A DNA stretch of 64,000 bases from Cohnella mopanensis (GTDB lineage Bacteria; Bacillota; Bacilli; Paenibacillales; Paenibacillaceae). Where the stretch lies: NCBI RefSeq assembly GCF_022352055.1, contig NZ_JAKRWM010000015.1, positions 80,000 through 143,999 on the forward strand, given 5' to 3'. Positions 17,641-25,585 of this stretch are shown in pieces; position 1 is the stretch's first letter, and each line of letters opens with the position of its first letter. The position numbers and the translations under genes are program-made. The notes beneath the pieces are model-generated. The model was not told the DNA's origin and ran no database searches. It saw only the letters and a program-made list of their open reading frames with translations.

Positions 17641-18600
17641 GTGGAGAAACATGCTGTGCAACTAACAGGATCAACTTCTGACGATTCGCGCCTAAGAGCT
17701 TTTTTTAGATCATTATCCAGACAAAAGATGTTGATGCTGATGTCTATCCCTTTTCTTGTATGGCTGATTGTATTCAAGTACGTTCCTCTCTGGGGATGGA
17801 TGATCGCCTTCCAGAAATTTAGACTGAGTAAAGATATATTCGACCAGACCTGGGTTGGATGGGACAACTTCAAATTACTGTTCAAAGAAGAACAGTTTTA
17901 CCTCGTCTTGCGCAATACGCTCGTCATGAGCTCGATTAATCTCGTACTCGGATTTATAACCGCGATTGTATTGGCTCTACTCCTGAATGAGCTCCGCAAA
18001 GTTTTCTTCAAGAGAATCGTACAGACGATCAGTTATTTGCCGCACTTTATCTCGTGGGTTGTTGCCGCGAATATCGTTCAGGCGGCGCTTGCGCCGGAAG
18101 GTATTGTCAATATTCTGCTGCTTAAATTACATCTGATCGATAAGCCGGTCTTGTGGATCGGCATCGGAGAATATTTCTGGGGTATTCTTGGCGTGACGGA
18201 AGTATGGAAGAACGTAGGCTGGAATACGATTATCTACCTGGCTGCCATTACGATGATTGACCCTACTCAGTATGAAGCAGCCGAGATGGACGGAGCGTCA
18301 CGCCTTAGACGGATATGGCATATTACGCTGCCAAGCATGAAGCCCGTCATTGTCATCTTGCTCATCATGAATTTGGGCAATATCCTGGAGTCCGGATTCG
18401 AGCCGCAATACTTGCTTGGCAATGGCATGAATATCGAATATTCGGAAAATCTTGATATATTCGTGCTGAAATACGGTATACAGATGAATAACTTCGGCTT
18501 GGCGACAGCCGCCGGTATATTCAAGACCGTAGTCAGCTTCATCTTCCTTATCGCTGCCAATAACCTGGCTAAACGGCTTGGTGAGAGCAGATTGTACTAA
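17641..18600 (+). CDS. ABC transporter permease, LplB-like
   Basis: 319 residues with six membrane segments. The N-terminal KMLMLMSIPFLVWLIVFKYV and WGWMIAFQKF are hallmarks of LplB permeases. The EAA loop is QYEAAEMDGASRLRRIWHI. The start is GTG with GGGAGACGA upstream. First permease of the second importer; forms the channel with the gene at 18621. Confidence 0.93.
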   Translation: MEKHAVQLTGSTSDDSRLRAFFRSLSRQKMLMLMSIPFLVWLIVFKYVPLWGWMIAFQKFRLSKDIFDQTWVGWDNFKLLFKEEQFYLVLRNTLVMSSINLVLGFITAIVLALLLNELRKVFFKRIVQTISYLPHFISWVVAANIVQAALAPEGIVNILLLKLHLIDKPVLWIGIGEYFWGILGVTEVWKNVGWNTIIYLAAITMIDPTQYEAAEMDGASRLRRIWHITLPSMKPVIVILLIMNLGNILESGFEPQYLLGNGMNIEYSENLDIFVLKYGIQMNNFGLATAAGIFKTVVSFIFLIAANNLAKRLGESRLY

Positions 18601-18620
18601 ATGAAAGGCGGCGATATGCC

Positions 18621-19538
18621 ATGATAACCAGAACCTTTCGAAACTCTTCGATGAGCGATCGGATATTCGATATTTGCAATTACATCTTCATGAGCTTGCT
18701 GATTATCGTTACGTTGTATCCGTTCGTGAATATGTTCGCCTTGTCGTTCAACGATGCCAACGACTCGATTCGCGGCGATATCTACTTATGGCCGCGAGAA
18801 TGGACGCTCAGTAACTATGAGTATGTATTCGGTCAAGCCGACATCTTCTTCGCCACATTCATCTCCGCGGCGCGGACGATCATCGGAACGATCTTATCCG
18901 TAATCTGCACGGCGATGCTGGCGTATACGATTAGCCGCCCGGAATACAAATTGAAGAAATTCATATCCATTAGCTTCATCTTCACGATGTACTTCAGCGG
19001 CGGCTTGATTCCCAACTATCTGCTCATTAAAGAGCTCAGCATGCTGAATAGCTTCTGGGTATACATCATTCCCGGCATCATCGGCGTGTTCAATATGATT
19101 GTCATTCGTTCCTTCATTGAAGGCTTGCCGGATAGTATTATGGAATCTGCCAAAATCGACGGAGCAGGAGACTTCACCACTTTCTTCCGCATCGTGCTTC
19201 CGCTGACCGTACCGGCTCTTGCCACCGTATCTCTGTTCGTGGCTGTCTATCAATGGAACTCCTGGTTCGACGTATTCCTGTACAATTCTTCGAGCCCTAA
19301 GTTAAGTACGCTGCAATATGAATTGATGAAGTTACTCGCCTCGTCCAACACGACAGCCGGAAGCGGCTCTGCAGCAGACCACTATGCTGCCGCATTGGGC
19401 GGCCATACGCAGATCGTTACGCCTACTTCGGTTCGCGCCACCATGACGATCGTGGCGAGCCTGCCGATTATTATGGTCTATCCGTTCCTGCAGAAGTACT
19501 TCGTCAAAGGTATGGTTGTAGGCGGAGTTAAGGGGTAA
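18621..19538 (+). CDS. ABC transporter permease, LplC/YtcP-like
   Basis: 305 residues, six membrane segments, with the EAA-type loop SIMESAKIDGAGDFTTFF followed by IVLPLT and the usual C-terminus FLQKYFVKGMVVGGVKG. It starts 20 bases after the previous gene, preceded by AGGCGG. It completes the Lpl-type importer; the ATPase must be supplied from elsewhere. Confidence 0.93.
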   Translation: MITRTFRNSSMSDRIFDICNYIFMSLLIIVTLYPFVNMFALSFNDANDSIRGDIYLWPREWTLSNYEYVFGQADIFFATFISAARTIIGTILSVICTAMLAYTISRPEYKLKKFISISFIFTMYFSGGLIPNYLLIKELSMLNSFWVYIIPGIIGVFNMIVIRSFIEGLPDSIMESAKIDGAGDFTTFFRIVLPLTVPALATVSLFVAVYQWNSWFDVFLYNSSSPKLSTLQYELMKLLASSNTTAGSGSAADHYAAALGGHTQIVTPTSVRATMTIVASLPIIMVYPFLQKYFVKGMVVGGVKG

Positions 19539-19575
19539 GACGGGAAGTATTGGAGGTGCTTCGATTCTCTCCTGG

Positions 19576-19608
19576 TGCCGTTTCGATACTTTAAGTATCG
19601 AGGCGGCA
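19576..19608 (+). terminator. Hairpin after the Lpl-type importer
   Basis: TGCCG..TCGATACTT pairs with AAGTATCGA..CGGCA with two G-U pairs in RNA. Only a weak T-rich tail follows, so termination may be partial and allow read-through into the glycosidase genes. Confidence 0.5.
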
Positions 19609-19626
19609 TTTGCATTGTAGCGCTCG

Positions 19627-19763
19627 ATGACGCTGCATCCGAATTACATCAGCAGTCTGTTCAAGAAAGAGACGGGCGACACGTTCGTCAATTACTTGCT
19701 AAGGTATTCAAGAAGTATACGGGCATGACCCCGAGCGCTTATCGGGAAGCGGAGCAGAAGTAG
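19627..19763 (+). pseudogene. Broken AraC-type DNA-binding domain (YesN-like remnant)
   Basis: The frame from 19627 reads TLHPNYISSLFKKETGDTF then VNYLLR, the first recognition helix of an AraC domain. It then breaks, and another frame carries KVFKKYTGMTPSAYREAEQK, the end of the same domain. About 35 residues that normally join these pieces are missing, so an internal deletion shifted the frame. The rest of the regulator is absent and a stop codon lies just upstream. This is a scar of a response regulator or AraC gene that once stood before the fucosidase. Its tail supplies the ribosome-binding site region of the next gene. Confidence 0.75.
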
Positions 19764-19772
19764 GAGGACAGA

Positions 19773-22133
19773 ATGCGGATGCGAGAACCAATCTATGATT
19801 ACGAGGACAAGTTAATGTACCGCTCTCCTGCACGGGAGTGGAATGAGGCGCTGCCGATCGGCAACGGTCGCCTGGGCGCGATGATCTTCGGCGATCCTGG
19901 CGCGGAGCGCTTGCAGTTGAACGAGGATTCCTTATGGTACGGAGGACCGAGGGATCGGCATAACCCCGATGCCCTGGCGCATCTGTCGGAGATACGGGAA
20001 TTGATCCTCGAAGGCAAGCTGCGGGAGGCCGAGCGTCTCGCTTCGCTGGCGCTGACCGCCATTCCCGAGACGCAGCGCCATTACGTTCCGCTCGGCGATC
20101 TGTTCCTGAACTTCGAGCATGCGTCGGACATTACGGATTATGAGCGGCGGCTCGATCTATCGGAAGCGGTCGTACGTATCTCGTATACGGCGGGCGGGGT
20201 AACGTTCAGCCGCGAGCTGTTCGCGAGCTATCCGGACGGGGCGATCGCGATCCGGTTGACGGCGGACGTCCCCGGCCAACTATCGTTCACCGCCAGAATG
20301 GGTCGGGCGTATTTCCGTTATGTCGACCGTATTCACGCGGAGGACGGCAATACGATCGTGATGAGCGGCAACAGCGGCGGCGATGGCGTCCGATATTGCG
20401 GTGCGCTCGTCTGCAAGCAGGAGGGCGGGCAGTCGCGTACGATCGGGGAGCACCTCGTCGTCACGAATGCCGATGCCGTGCTGCTGATCGTGACGGCGGC
20501 GACGGATTATCGCGAGCCGGACCCGGAGGAGGCAGCTCTCGGCAATGCCAGGCGCGTCGCCGAGAAGCCGTACCCGGAGCTGCTCGCCGCGCATATCGCG
20601 GATTATCGGACGCTGTTCGACCGGACGAAGCTGCGGATCGGCCTAGAGCCGCGCTTGCGGGTTGAGGACACCTCGAAGCGCCTTGAAAGGTTACAGGCAG
20701 GGGGCGACGATCTGGGGGTCGCAGCGCTGTACTTCCATTACGGCAGGTACCTGCTGATTGCCTCCAGCCGGCCTGGATCATTGCCCGCGAACTTGCAGGG
20801 TATCTGGAACAAGGACATGCTGCCCGCATGGGACAGCAAATACACGATCAACATTAACGCGCAGATGAATTATTGGCACGCCGAGAGTTGTTATCTATCG
20901 GAGTGCCACCTCCCGCTCTTCGATCTTATCGAGCGCATGGTTCCGAACGGGCGCATCACCGCGCAGGCGATGTACGGGTGCCGGGGGAGCGCGGCTCATC
21001 ACAACACGGACATCTGGGCGGACACGGCGCCGCAGGATCTATGGCTGCCGTCTACGTATTGGCCGCTTGGGCTCGCATGGTTGTCTCTCCACCTGTGGGA
21101 GCACTACCGGTTCGGGGGAGACAGGGACTTCCTGCAGCGGGTCTACCCGATGATGAAGGAGGCGGCGGTCTTCCTGCTCGATTACATGGTCGAGCTGCCT
21201 GGCGGAGAGCTGGTTACCTGTCCTTCCGTATCGCCGGAGAATACCTATCGGCTGCCGAACGGGGAGACGGGCGTGCTCTGTTACGGACCGTCCATGGACA
21301 GCCAGATCGCGCGCGAGCTGTTCCGGGCATGCGTGGCTGCGGGAGAGCTGCTGCAGACTGACGACGATTGGCTGGGCGAGCTGCGGCAAGCGATCGACAA
21401 GCTTCCGCCGCACCGTATCGGTCGTCATGGTCAATTGCAGGAATGGTTCGAGGACTACGAGGAGATCGAGCTCGGACATCGCCATATCTCGCATCTGTTC
21501 GCCTTGCACCCGGGCACCGAGATTACGCCCGACGAGACGCCCGAGCTGAGCGCCGCTGCGCGCCGCACGCTGGAGCGACGCCTCGCCCACGGTGGCGGCC
21601 ATACCGGGTGGAGCCGAGCCTGGATCATTAACTTCTGGGCCAGACTGCAGGACGCGGAAGCCGCCTACGATAACGTAACGGCGCTCCTGACTCATTCGAC
21701 GCTGCCGAATCTGCTCGATAACCATCCTCCGTTCCAGATCGACGGCAACTTCGGCGGAACGGCGGGCATTGCCGAGATGCTGCTGCAGAGCCATCGGGAG
21801 ACGATTCATCTGCTACCGGCTCTTCCGAAGGCATGGCCGAACGGCGAGGTGCGGGGACTACGGGCGCGCGGCGGGGTTACGGTGGACATCGCGTGGAAGG
21901 AAGGACGTATTCATGAAGCAGTGTTGCGACCGGATCGCGCAGGGACGTACCGCATTCGCTGCGACCACTTCGCGCGATGGTCGGTTGAATGCGCGACCGG
22001 CGAGCGGAGTACGTATGAAGGGAACATGGTGTCGATCGACGGGGAGGCCGGCGTCTCGATCGTGCTTCGGGCTTGTCCGGAAGCGGAGCAAGACACACTG
22101 TACATACCTGAGAATAAGGAGCGAATGTCGTGA
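19773..22133 (+). CDS. GH95 family glycosidase (alpha-L-fucosidase)
   Basis: 786 residues, normal for GH95. The N-terminal beta domain has SPAREWNEALPIGNGRLGAM and LNEDSLWYGGPRDR. The (alpha/alpha)6 catalytic part shows NLQGIWNKDMLPAWDSKYT, ININAQMNYWHAE, HHNTDIWADTAPQ, GGHTGWSRAW and FQIDGNFGGTAG. These include the Asn and Asp positions that form the catalytic site in characterised GH95 fucosidases. No signal peptide, so it likely acts in the cytoplasm on imported oligosaccharides. AGGAGG precedes the ATG; a second in-frame ATG lies at 19779. The gene is distinctly GC-rich compared with the transporter genes. The GH95 family also includes L-galactosidases, so exact specificity is open. Confidence 0.92.
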   Translation: MRMREPIYDYEDKLMYRSPAREWNEALPIGNGRLGAMIFGDPGAERLQLNEDSLWYGGPRDRHNPDALAHLSEIRELILEGKLREAERLASLALTAIPETQRHYVPLGDLFLNFEHASDITDYERRLDLSEAVVRISYTAGGVTFSRELFASYPDGAIAIRLTADVPGQLSFTARMGRAYFRYVDRIHAEDGNTIVMSGNSGGDGVRYCGALVCKQEGGQSRTIGEHLVVTNADAVLLIVTAATDYREPDPEEAALGNARRVAEKPYPELLAAHIADYRTLFDRTKLRIGLEPRLRVEDTSKRLERLQAGGDDLGVAALYFHYGRYLLIASSRPGSLPANLQGIWNKDMLPAWDSKYTININAQMNYWHAESCYLSECHLPLFDLIERMVPNGRITAQAMYGCRGSAAHHNTDIWADTAPQDLWLPSTYWPLGLAWLSLHLWEHYRFGGDRDFLQRVYPMMKEAAVFLLDYMVELPGGELVTCPSVSPENTYRLPNGETGVLCYGPSMDSQIARELFRACVAAGELLQTDDDWLGELRQAIDKLPPHRIGRHGQLQEWFEDYEEIELGHRHISHLFALHPGTEITPDETPELSAAARRTLERRLAHGGGHTGWSRAWIINFWARLQDAEAAYDNVTALLTHSTLPNLLDNHPPFQIDGNFGGTAGIAEMLLQSHRETIHLLPALPKAWPNGEVRGLRARGGVTVDIAWKEGRIHEAVLRPDRAGTYRIRCDHFARWSVECATGERSTYEGNMVSIDGEAGVSIVLRACPEAEQDTLYIPENKERMS

Positions 22134-23551
22134 ACAAGAAGAAGCAAGGGTACAACCCCTATCTGCCGTCTTGGGAGTACACTCCGGACGGAGAACCCTA
22201 TGTATTCGGCGGACGCGTATACGTGTATGGCTCGCATGACCGTTTCAACGGACACGCGTACTGCTTGAACGATTACGTCTGTTGGTCGGCGCCCGAGGAG
22301 GATTTGACGGATTGGCGATACGAGGGCGTCATCTATCGGAAGACGGATGATCCGCTTAATCCGGATGGAAGCATGTGCCTGTACGCGCCGGACGTGACGG
22401 TCGGTCCGGACGGACGGTATTACCTGTACTACGTGCTGGACAAAGTTCCCGTCGTATCGGTCGCCGTCTGCGACGAACCGGCCGGCAAGTACGCGTTCTA
22501 CGGCTATGTCAAGCATGCCGACGGCACCCGTCTGGGGGAACGGGAGGGGGACGAGCCGCAGTTCGATCCGGGCGTACTGACGGAAGGCGGCGTTACGTAT
22601 TTGTATACCGGCTTCTGCGCGATCGGAGACTGGTCCAGAAGCGGCGCGTGGGCCACGACGCTCGGCCCGGATATGCTGACCATCGTGGCGGACCCGGTCG
22701 TCGTTGCGCCAAGCGAGCCTTACAGCCAGGGCAGCGGTTTCGAAGGGCATGCGTTCTTCGAAGCGCCTTCCATCCGGAAGCGGGGAGACACGTATTACTT
22801 GATCTACTCCTCGGTCGTCATGCACGAGCTCTGCTATGCGACGAGCCGATCGCCGACCCGGGATTTCGTCTATCGCGGCGTCATTGTCAGCAATAACGAT
22901 CTCCATATCGACTCCTACAAGCCGGCGGGCAAGCCGATGTATTACGGCGGCAACAACCACGGCAGCATCGTGGAGATCGACGGGGTCTGGCATATCTTCT
23001 ATCACCGGCACACGAACGGAACCAACTTCAGTCGGCAAGGCTGCCTCGAGCCGATCGGCTTCCTTGAGGACGGGACGATTCCCCAGACGGAGATGACCTC
23101 CTGCGGTCCGAACGGCGGGCCGCTGGAGGGACGCGGCGAGTATGCGGCCTATCTCGCCTGCAATCTGTTCTGCAAGGAAGAGGCGCTCTACACGGGGGCG
23201 CCGGGAGAATGGATGGACAGCCGTTTTCCGAAGATTACCCAAGACGGCAAGGACGGGGACGAGGAAATCGGGTATATTGCCAATATGCGAGACTCGGCCA
23301 CGGCGGGCTATAAATATTTTCGGTGCTCCGGTATTCGTACGGTCAAGATTAAAGTGCGAGGATACTGCCGCGGCGCCTTCGAGGTCAGAACGTCGTGGAA
23401 CGGTCCGGCGCTCGGCCGCATTTCCGTCGGCTTCACGAACGTGTGGAAGGAATACGCCGCCGATATCGTCATTCCGGACGGCATACAGGCATTATACTTC
23501 ACGTATACGGGCGAGGGCGGAGCAGGGTTGGCATCCTTCGCTCTGGAATGA
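22130..23551 (+). CDS. GH43 family glycosidase with C-terminal beta-sandwich domain
   Basis: 473 residues. The start is GTG overlapping the stop of the GH95 gene (GTGA), so translation is coupled. A five-bladed propeller is indicated by NPYLPSWEYTPDGEPYVFGG, LYAPDVTVGPDGRYYLYYV (pKa-modulating Asp) and EGHAFFEAPSIRKRGDTYYL (general-acid Glu). From about residue 360 a CBM6-like sandwich follows (YKYFRCSGIRTVKIKVRG, RISVGFTNVWKEYAADI). No signal peptide. GH43 members remove xylose or arabinose; the partner fucosidase suggests a decorated hemicellulose or pectin side chain. GC-rich like its neighbour. Confidence 0.9.
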   Translation: MNKKKQGYNPYLPSWEYTPDGEPYVFGGRVYVYGSHDRFNGHAYCLNDYVCWSAPEEDLTDWRYEGVIYRKTDDPLNPDGSMCLYAPDVTVGPDGRYYLYYVLDKVPVVSVAVCDEPAGKYAFYGYVKHADGTRLGEREGDEPQFDPGVLTEGGVTYLYTGFCAIGDWSRSGAWATTLGPDMLTIVADPVVVAPSEPYSQGSGFEGHAFFEAPSIRKRGDTYYLIYSSVVMHELCYATSRSPTRDFVYRGVIVSNNDLHIDSYKPAGKPMYYGGNNHGSIVEIDGVWHIFYHRHTNGTNFSRQGCLEPIGFLEDGTIPQTEMTSCGPNGGPLEGRGEYAAYLACNLFCKEEALYTGAPGEWMDSRFPKITQDGKDGDEEIGYIANMRDSATAGYKYFRCSGIRTVKIKVRGYCRGAFEVRTSWNGPALGRISVGFTNVWKEYAADIVIPDGIQALYFTYTGEGGAGLASFALE

Positions 23552-23770
23552 TCTAATGCCTGAGGCCGAACGCGAGCGCTTGCTCCAAGGCTATTCCTAC
23601 GTCACGCATTCGCCGAATACGATAGCGGCATGAGTGTTCGTGCCGCTATTCTTCACGCTATTATACGAGAACGTAGTTTTGTATTATCAAACAAATTTAG
23701 GGGTCGGTTTTTCGCGTCGAAGCGCGCTTTTCTCTCCACGAATCGATCGCCCATTTTCTCCGACCTCCGC

Positions 23771-23798
23771 ACCACTAGAAAAACCCTTTCATATGATA
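23771..23798 (+). promoter_or_regulatory. Sigma-K-like promoter of gerE
   Basis: CATATGATA (23790-23798) fits the sigma-K -10 CATANNNTA exactly. ACC at 23771-23773, 16 bases upstream, fits the -35 AC core. A competing sigma-A-like pair TTGACT/TAATCA (23802-23829) also exists but is weaker. gerE is transcribed by sigma-K in B. subtilis. The rest of 23552-23860 shows no credible gene. Confidence 0.65.
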
Positions 23799-23860
23799 AA
23801 GTTGACTGTATCCCTATACCTTGTAATCACACATTCCCGGGCAAGGAGGGGTGACAAACG

Positions 23861-24085
23861 TTGAAAGGCAGCGACCATAAAAGCAAATTCCTACTCACCA
23901 ATCGGGAACGCGAAGTCTTTGAACTGTTAGTGCAGGATAAGACGACCCGCGACATTGCGCAGCAGTTGTTTATCAGCGAGAAAACGGTTCGCAACCACAT
24001 CTCGAACGTGATGCAAAAGCTGAATGTCAAAGGTCGTTCGCAAGCGGTTGTCGAGCTTATTAAGCTCGGGGAGCTAAAGATTTAA
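23861..24085 (+). CDS. gerE: Spore coat transcription regulator GerE
   Basis: 74 residues, the exact length of B. subtilis GerE, and consisting only of a LuxR-type HTH (LLTNREREVFELLVQDKTT, IAQQLFISEKTVRNHISNVM). It controls late coat genes in the mother cell together with sigma-K. The start is TTG, ten bases after GGAGGGG. It stands alone between the glycosidases and the oxidase cluster. Confidence 0.93.
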   Translation: MKGSDHKSKFLLTNREREVFELLVQDKTTRDIAQQLFISEKTVRNHISNVMQKLNVKGRSQAVVELIKLGELKI

Positions 24086-24126
24086 AGCAGCTAGTGGCAA
24101 CTTCATTGTCGCTGAAACATCGGCGC

Positions 24127-24174
24127 AAGCCTTCTTTTTCGCTACCGGTCGGGTTGCGGGGGAGAAGGCTTTTT
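24127..24174 (+). terminator. Probable terminator after gerE
   Basis: AAGCCTTCT pairs with AGAAGGCTT across a long loop and ends in TTTTT. Confidence 0.55.
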
Positions 24175-24290
24175 GATGTTCGCTCGGTTGTGTCAATATT
24201 GTTACGGTGTGAGACATATCACAGATGGTAAACTTCGCCGGTATTATGATGTGCTTGATCAAGATGATACCGATGGAGGGAGTTAGTCAT

Positions 24291-24677
24291 ATGAAAAAAT
24301 GGATGGCGTTAAGCGGGTTGTTATTGGCGGTAATGTTAATTGCTGCGGGTTGCGGAGGCAAGAACAAGGAGGAAGCCAGCTCGTCTCCGGCAACGGAAGC
24401 AGGAGCGGCGGGCGGAACGAAAGCGATCACGATCGATGCCACGAACTTCAAATTCGACCAGAATGAAATCAAGGTGAAGAAGGGCGAGGAAGTCAGCATC
24501 ACGCTCAAAAATAGCCAAGGAAACCATGCCATCAAAATCGAAGGCTATGATAAAGAAGTCAAAGGGAATGCCACAGTTACTTTCGTCGCGGACAAATCGG
24601 GAGAATTCAAATTTATTTGTTCCGTGTTCTGCGGTAAAGGTCATAACGAGATGACCGGCAAGCTGATCGTGGAATAA
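24291..24677 (+). CDS. Cupredoxin lipoprotein with a CuA-type motif
   Basis: 129 residues from the ATG after GGAGGG. The lipobox is AAGC with Cys21. The mature domain is a cupredoxin (TIDATNFKFDQNEIKVKKGE, GNHAIKIEGY) ending in CSVFCGKGHNEM. That is the C-x3-C-x3-H-x2-M spacing of the binuclear CuA site in oxidase subunit II, with an upstream His in GNHAI. It lies before, and is separately terminated from, the ba3-type oxidase genes. It may carry electrons to that oxidase or help load its CuA centre. Both roles are inference. Confidence 0.88.
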   Translation: MKKWMALSGLLLAVMLIAAGCGGKNKEEASSSPATEAGAAGGTKAITIDATNFKFDQNEIKVKKGEEVSITLKNSQGNHAIKIEGYDKEVKGNATVTFVADKSGEFKFICSVFCGKGHNEMTGKLIVE

Positions 24678-24699
24678 ACGTAAGAGATGAAGTCCCATC

Positions 24700-24735
24700 A
24701 ACCCCCATCAATGGTTCGCCGTTGATGGGGGTTTT
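24700..24735 (+). terminator. Rho-independent terminator after the cupredoxin gene
   Basis: AACCCCCATCAA pairs perfectly with TTGATGGGGGTT across ten bases and ends in TTTT. Confidence 0.9.
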
Positions 24736-24919
24736 AGATGGCGGTGCTACCAATCGGAGATGCCTGTTCAATTGCCCGGGAGGAGCGGTCGGCAGGTGCT
24801 GTCGCTGCCCATGTAACAATTCGTCCACAAGTGGGGACGAAGTCCCGTGATAATTGTCACAGTGCGGAGCGTCGATTGTTCTTACAATGAAAACAACTTG
24901 AGATCAGGAGGAATCCGGA

Positions 24920-25081
24920 ATGCGTGATGATCGGACGGCAGCGAAGCCGCAGGATACAAGCTCAGCGCCTGAAACGAAAGAGCAATCGCTTAAAGGGACT
25001 TTCGTGTCGGTATTGCTGCTGGGAGCCTTTTTGGCGCTTGTCTGGATCGGTATTTTCGTTTTATTTATCGCACGAGATTAG
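24920..25081 (+). CDS. Small cytochrome c oxidase subunit IIa
   Basis: 53 residues: a polar, charged N-terminal ~24, then a single membrane helix (VSVLLLGAFLALVWIGIFVL) and the short tail FIARD. This is the size, topology and position of subunit IIa in ba3-type oxidases, where it replaces a helix missing from subunit II. AGGAGG precedes the ATG. The subunit II gene starts 17 bases after its stop, so the three genes form one operon. Confidence 0.85.
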   Translation: MRDDRTAAKPQDTSSAPETKEQSLKGTFVSVLLLGAFLALVWIGIFVLFIARD

Positions 25082-25098
25082 AAGGGGGAAGACGCATT

Positions 25099-25572
25099 AT
25101 GCACATGCATAAATTGGAGAAAATGTGGCTCGGCATCGGAGTATCCATGCTGGCCGTATTCTTGGTCGTGCTTGGAGTCATGACATTCTCGCAGGGGATC
25201 GCACCGCCCAACGAGCACGTTCATCATATCGACCCTACGAAAGTGAACGAAACGGCGCCGTTCGACAAGCCCGAATTGAAGCAAATCGGAGACAACGAAT
25301 ACGAGGCGGTCATGGTCGCATACGCGTTCGGCTACGATCCAATGGAACCGATGGAGGTGCCGGCAGGCGCTACGGTCCACTTCAAAGTAACTTCGTCGGA
25401 TGTCGTGCACGGGTTCGAAATTCCCGGTACGAACGTGAACGTTATGGTTACACCGGGCGAAGTGAGCCAAGTAACCCATACGTTCAACAAACCGGGCGAA
25501 TATTTGATCCTATGCAACGAGTATTGCGGGATTGCCCATGAAATGATGAAAACCACCCTCGTGGTGAAATAG
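25099..25572 (+). CDS. ba3-type cytochrome c oxidase subunit II
   Basis: 157 residues. One N-terminal membrane helix (LGIGVSMLAVFLVVLGVM) is followed by an outward-facing cupredoxin domain. The CuA ligands are visible in DVVHGFEIPG and CNEYCGIAHEMM. Short, with one membrane helix, as in the ba3 class where subunit IIa provides the other. Receives electrons from cytochrome c or a membrane donor and passes them to subunit I. AGAAGGGGGAAG lies upstream of the ATG. Confidence 0.93.
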   Translation: MHMHKLEKMWLGIGVSMLAVFLVVLGVMTFSQGIAPPNEHVHHIDPTKVNETAPFDKPELKQIGDNEYEAVMVAYAFGYDPMEPMEVPAGATVHFKVTSSDVVHGFEIPGTNVNVMVTPGEVSQVTHTFNKPGEYLILCNEYCGIAHEMMKTTLVVK

Positions 25573-25585
25573 GAGGCCGCATCCC

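Noticed and set aside
21911..23242. 443-codon minus-strand frame opposite the GH95/GH43 genes
   Set aside because: Antisense shadow caused by high GC at third positions; its translation is Arg-rich with no recognisable family, while the + strand encodes clear glycosidases.
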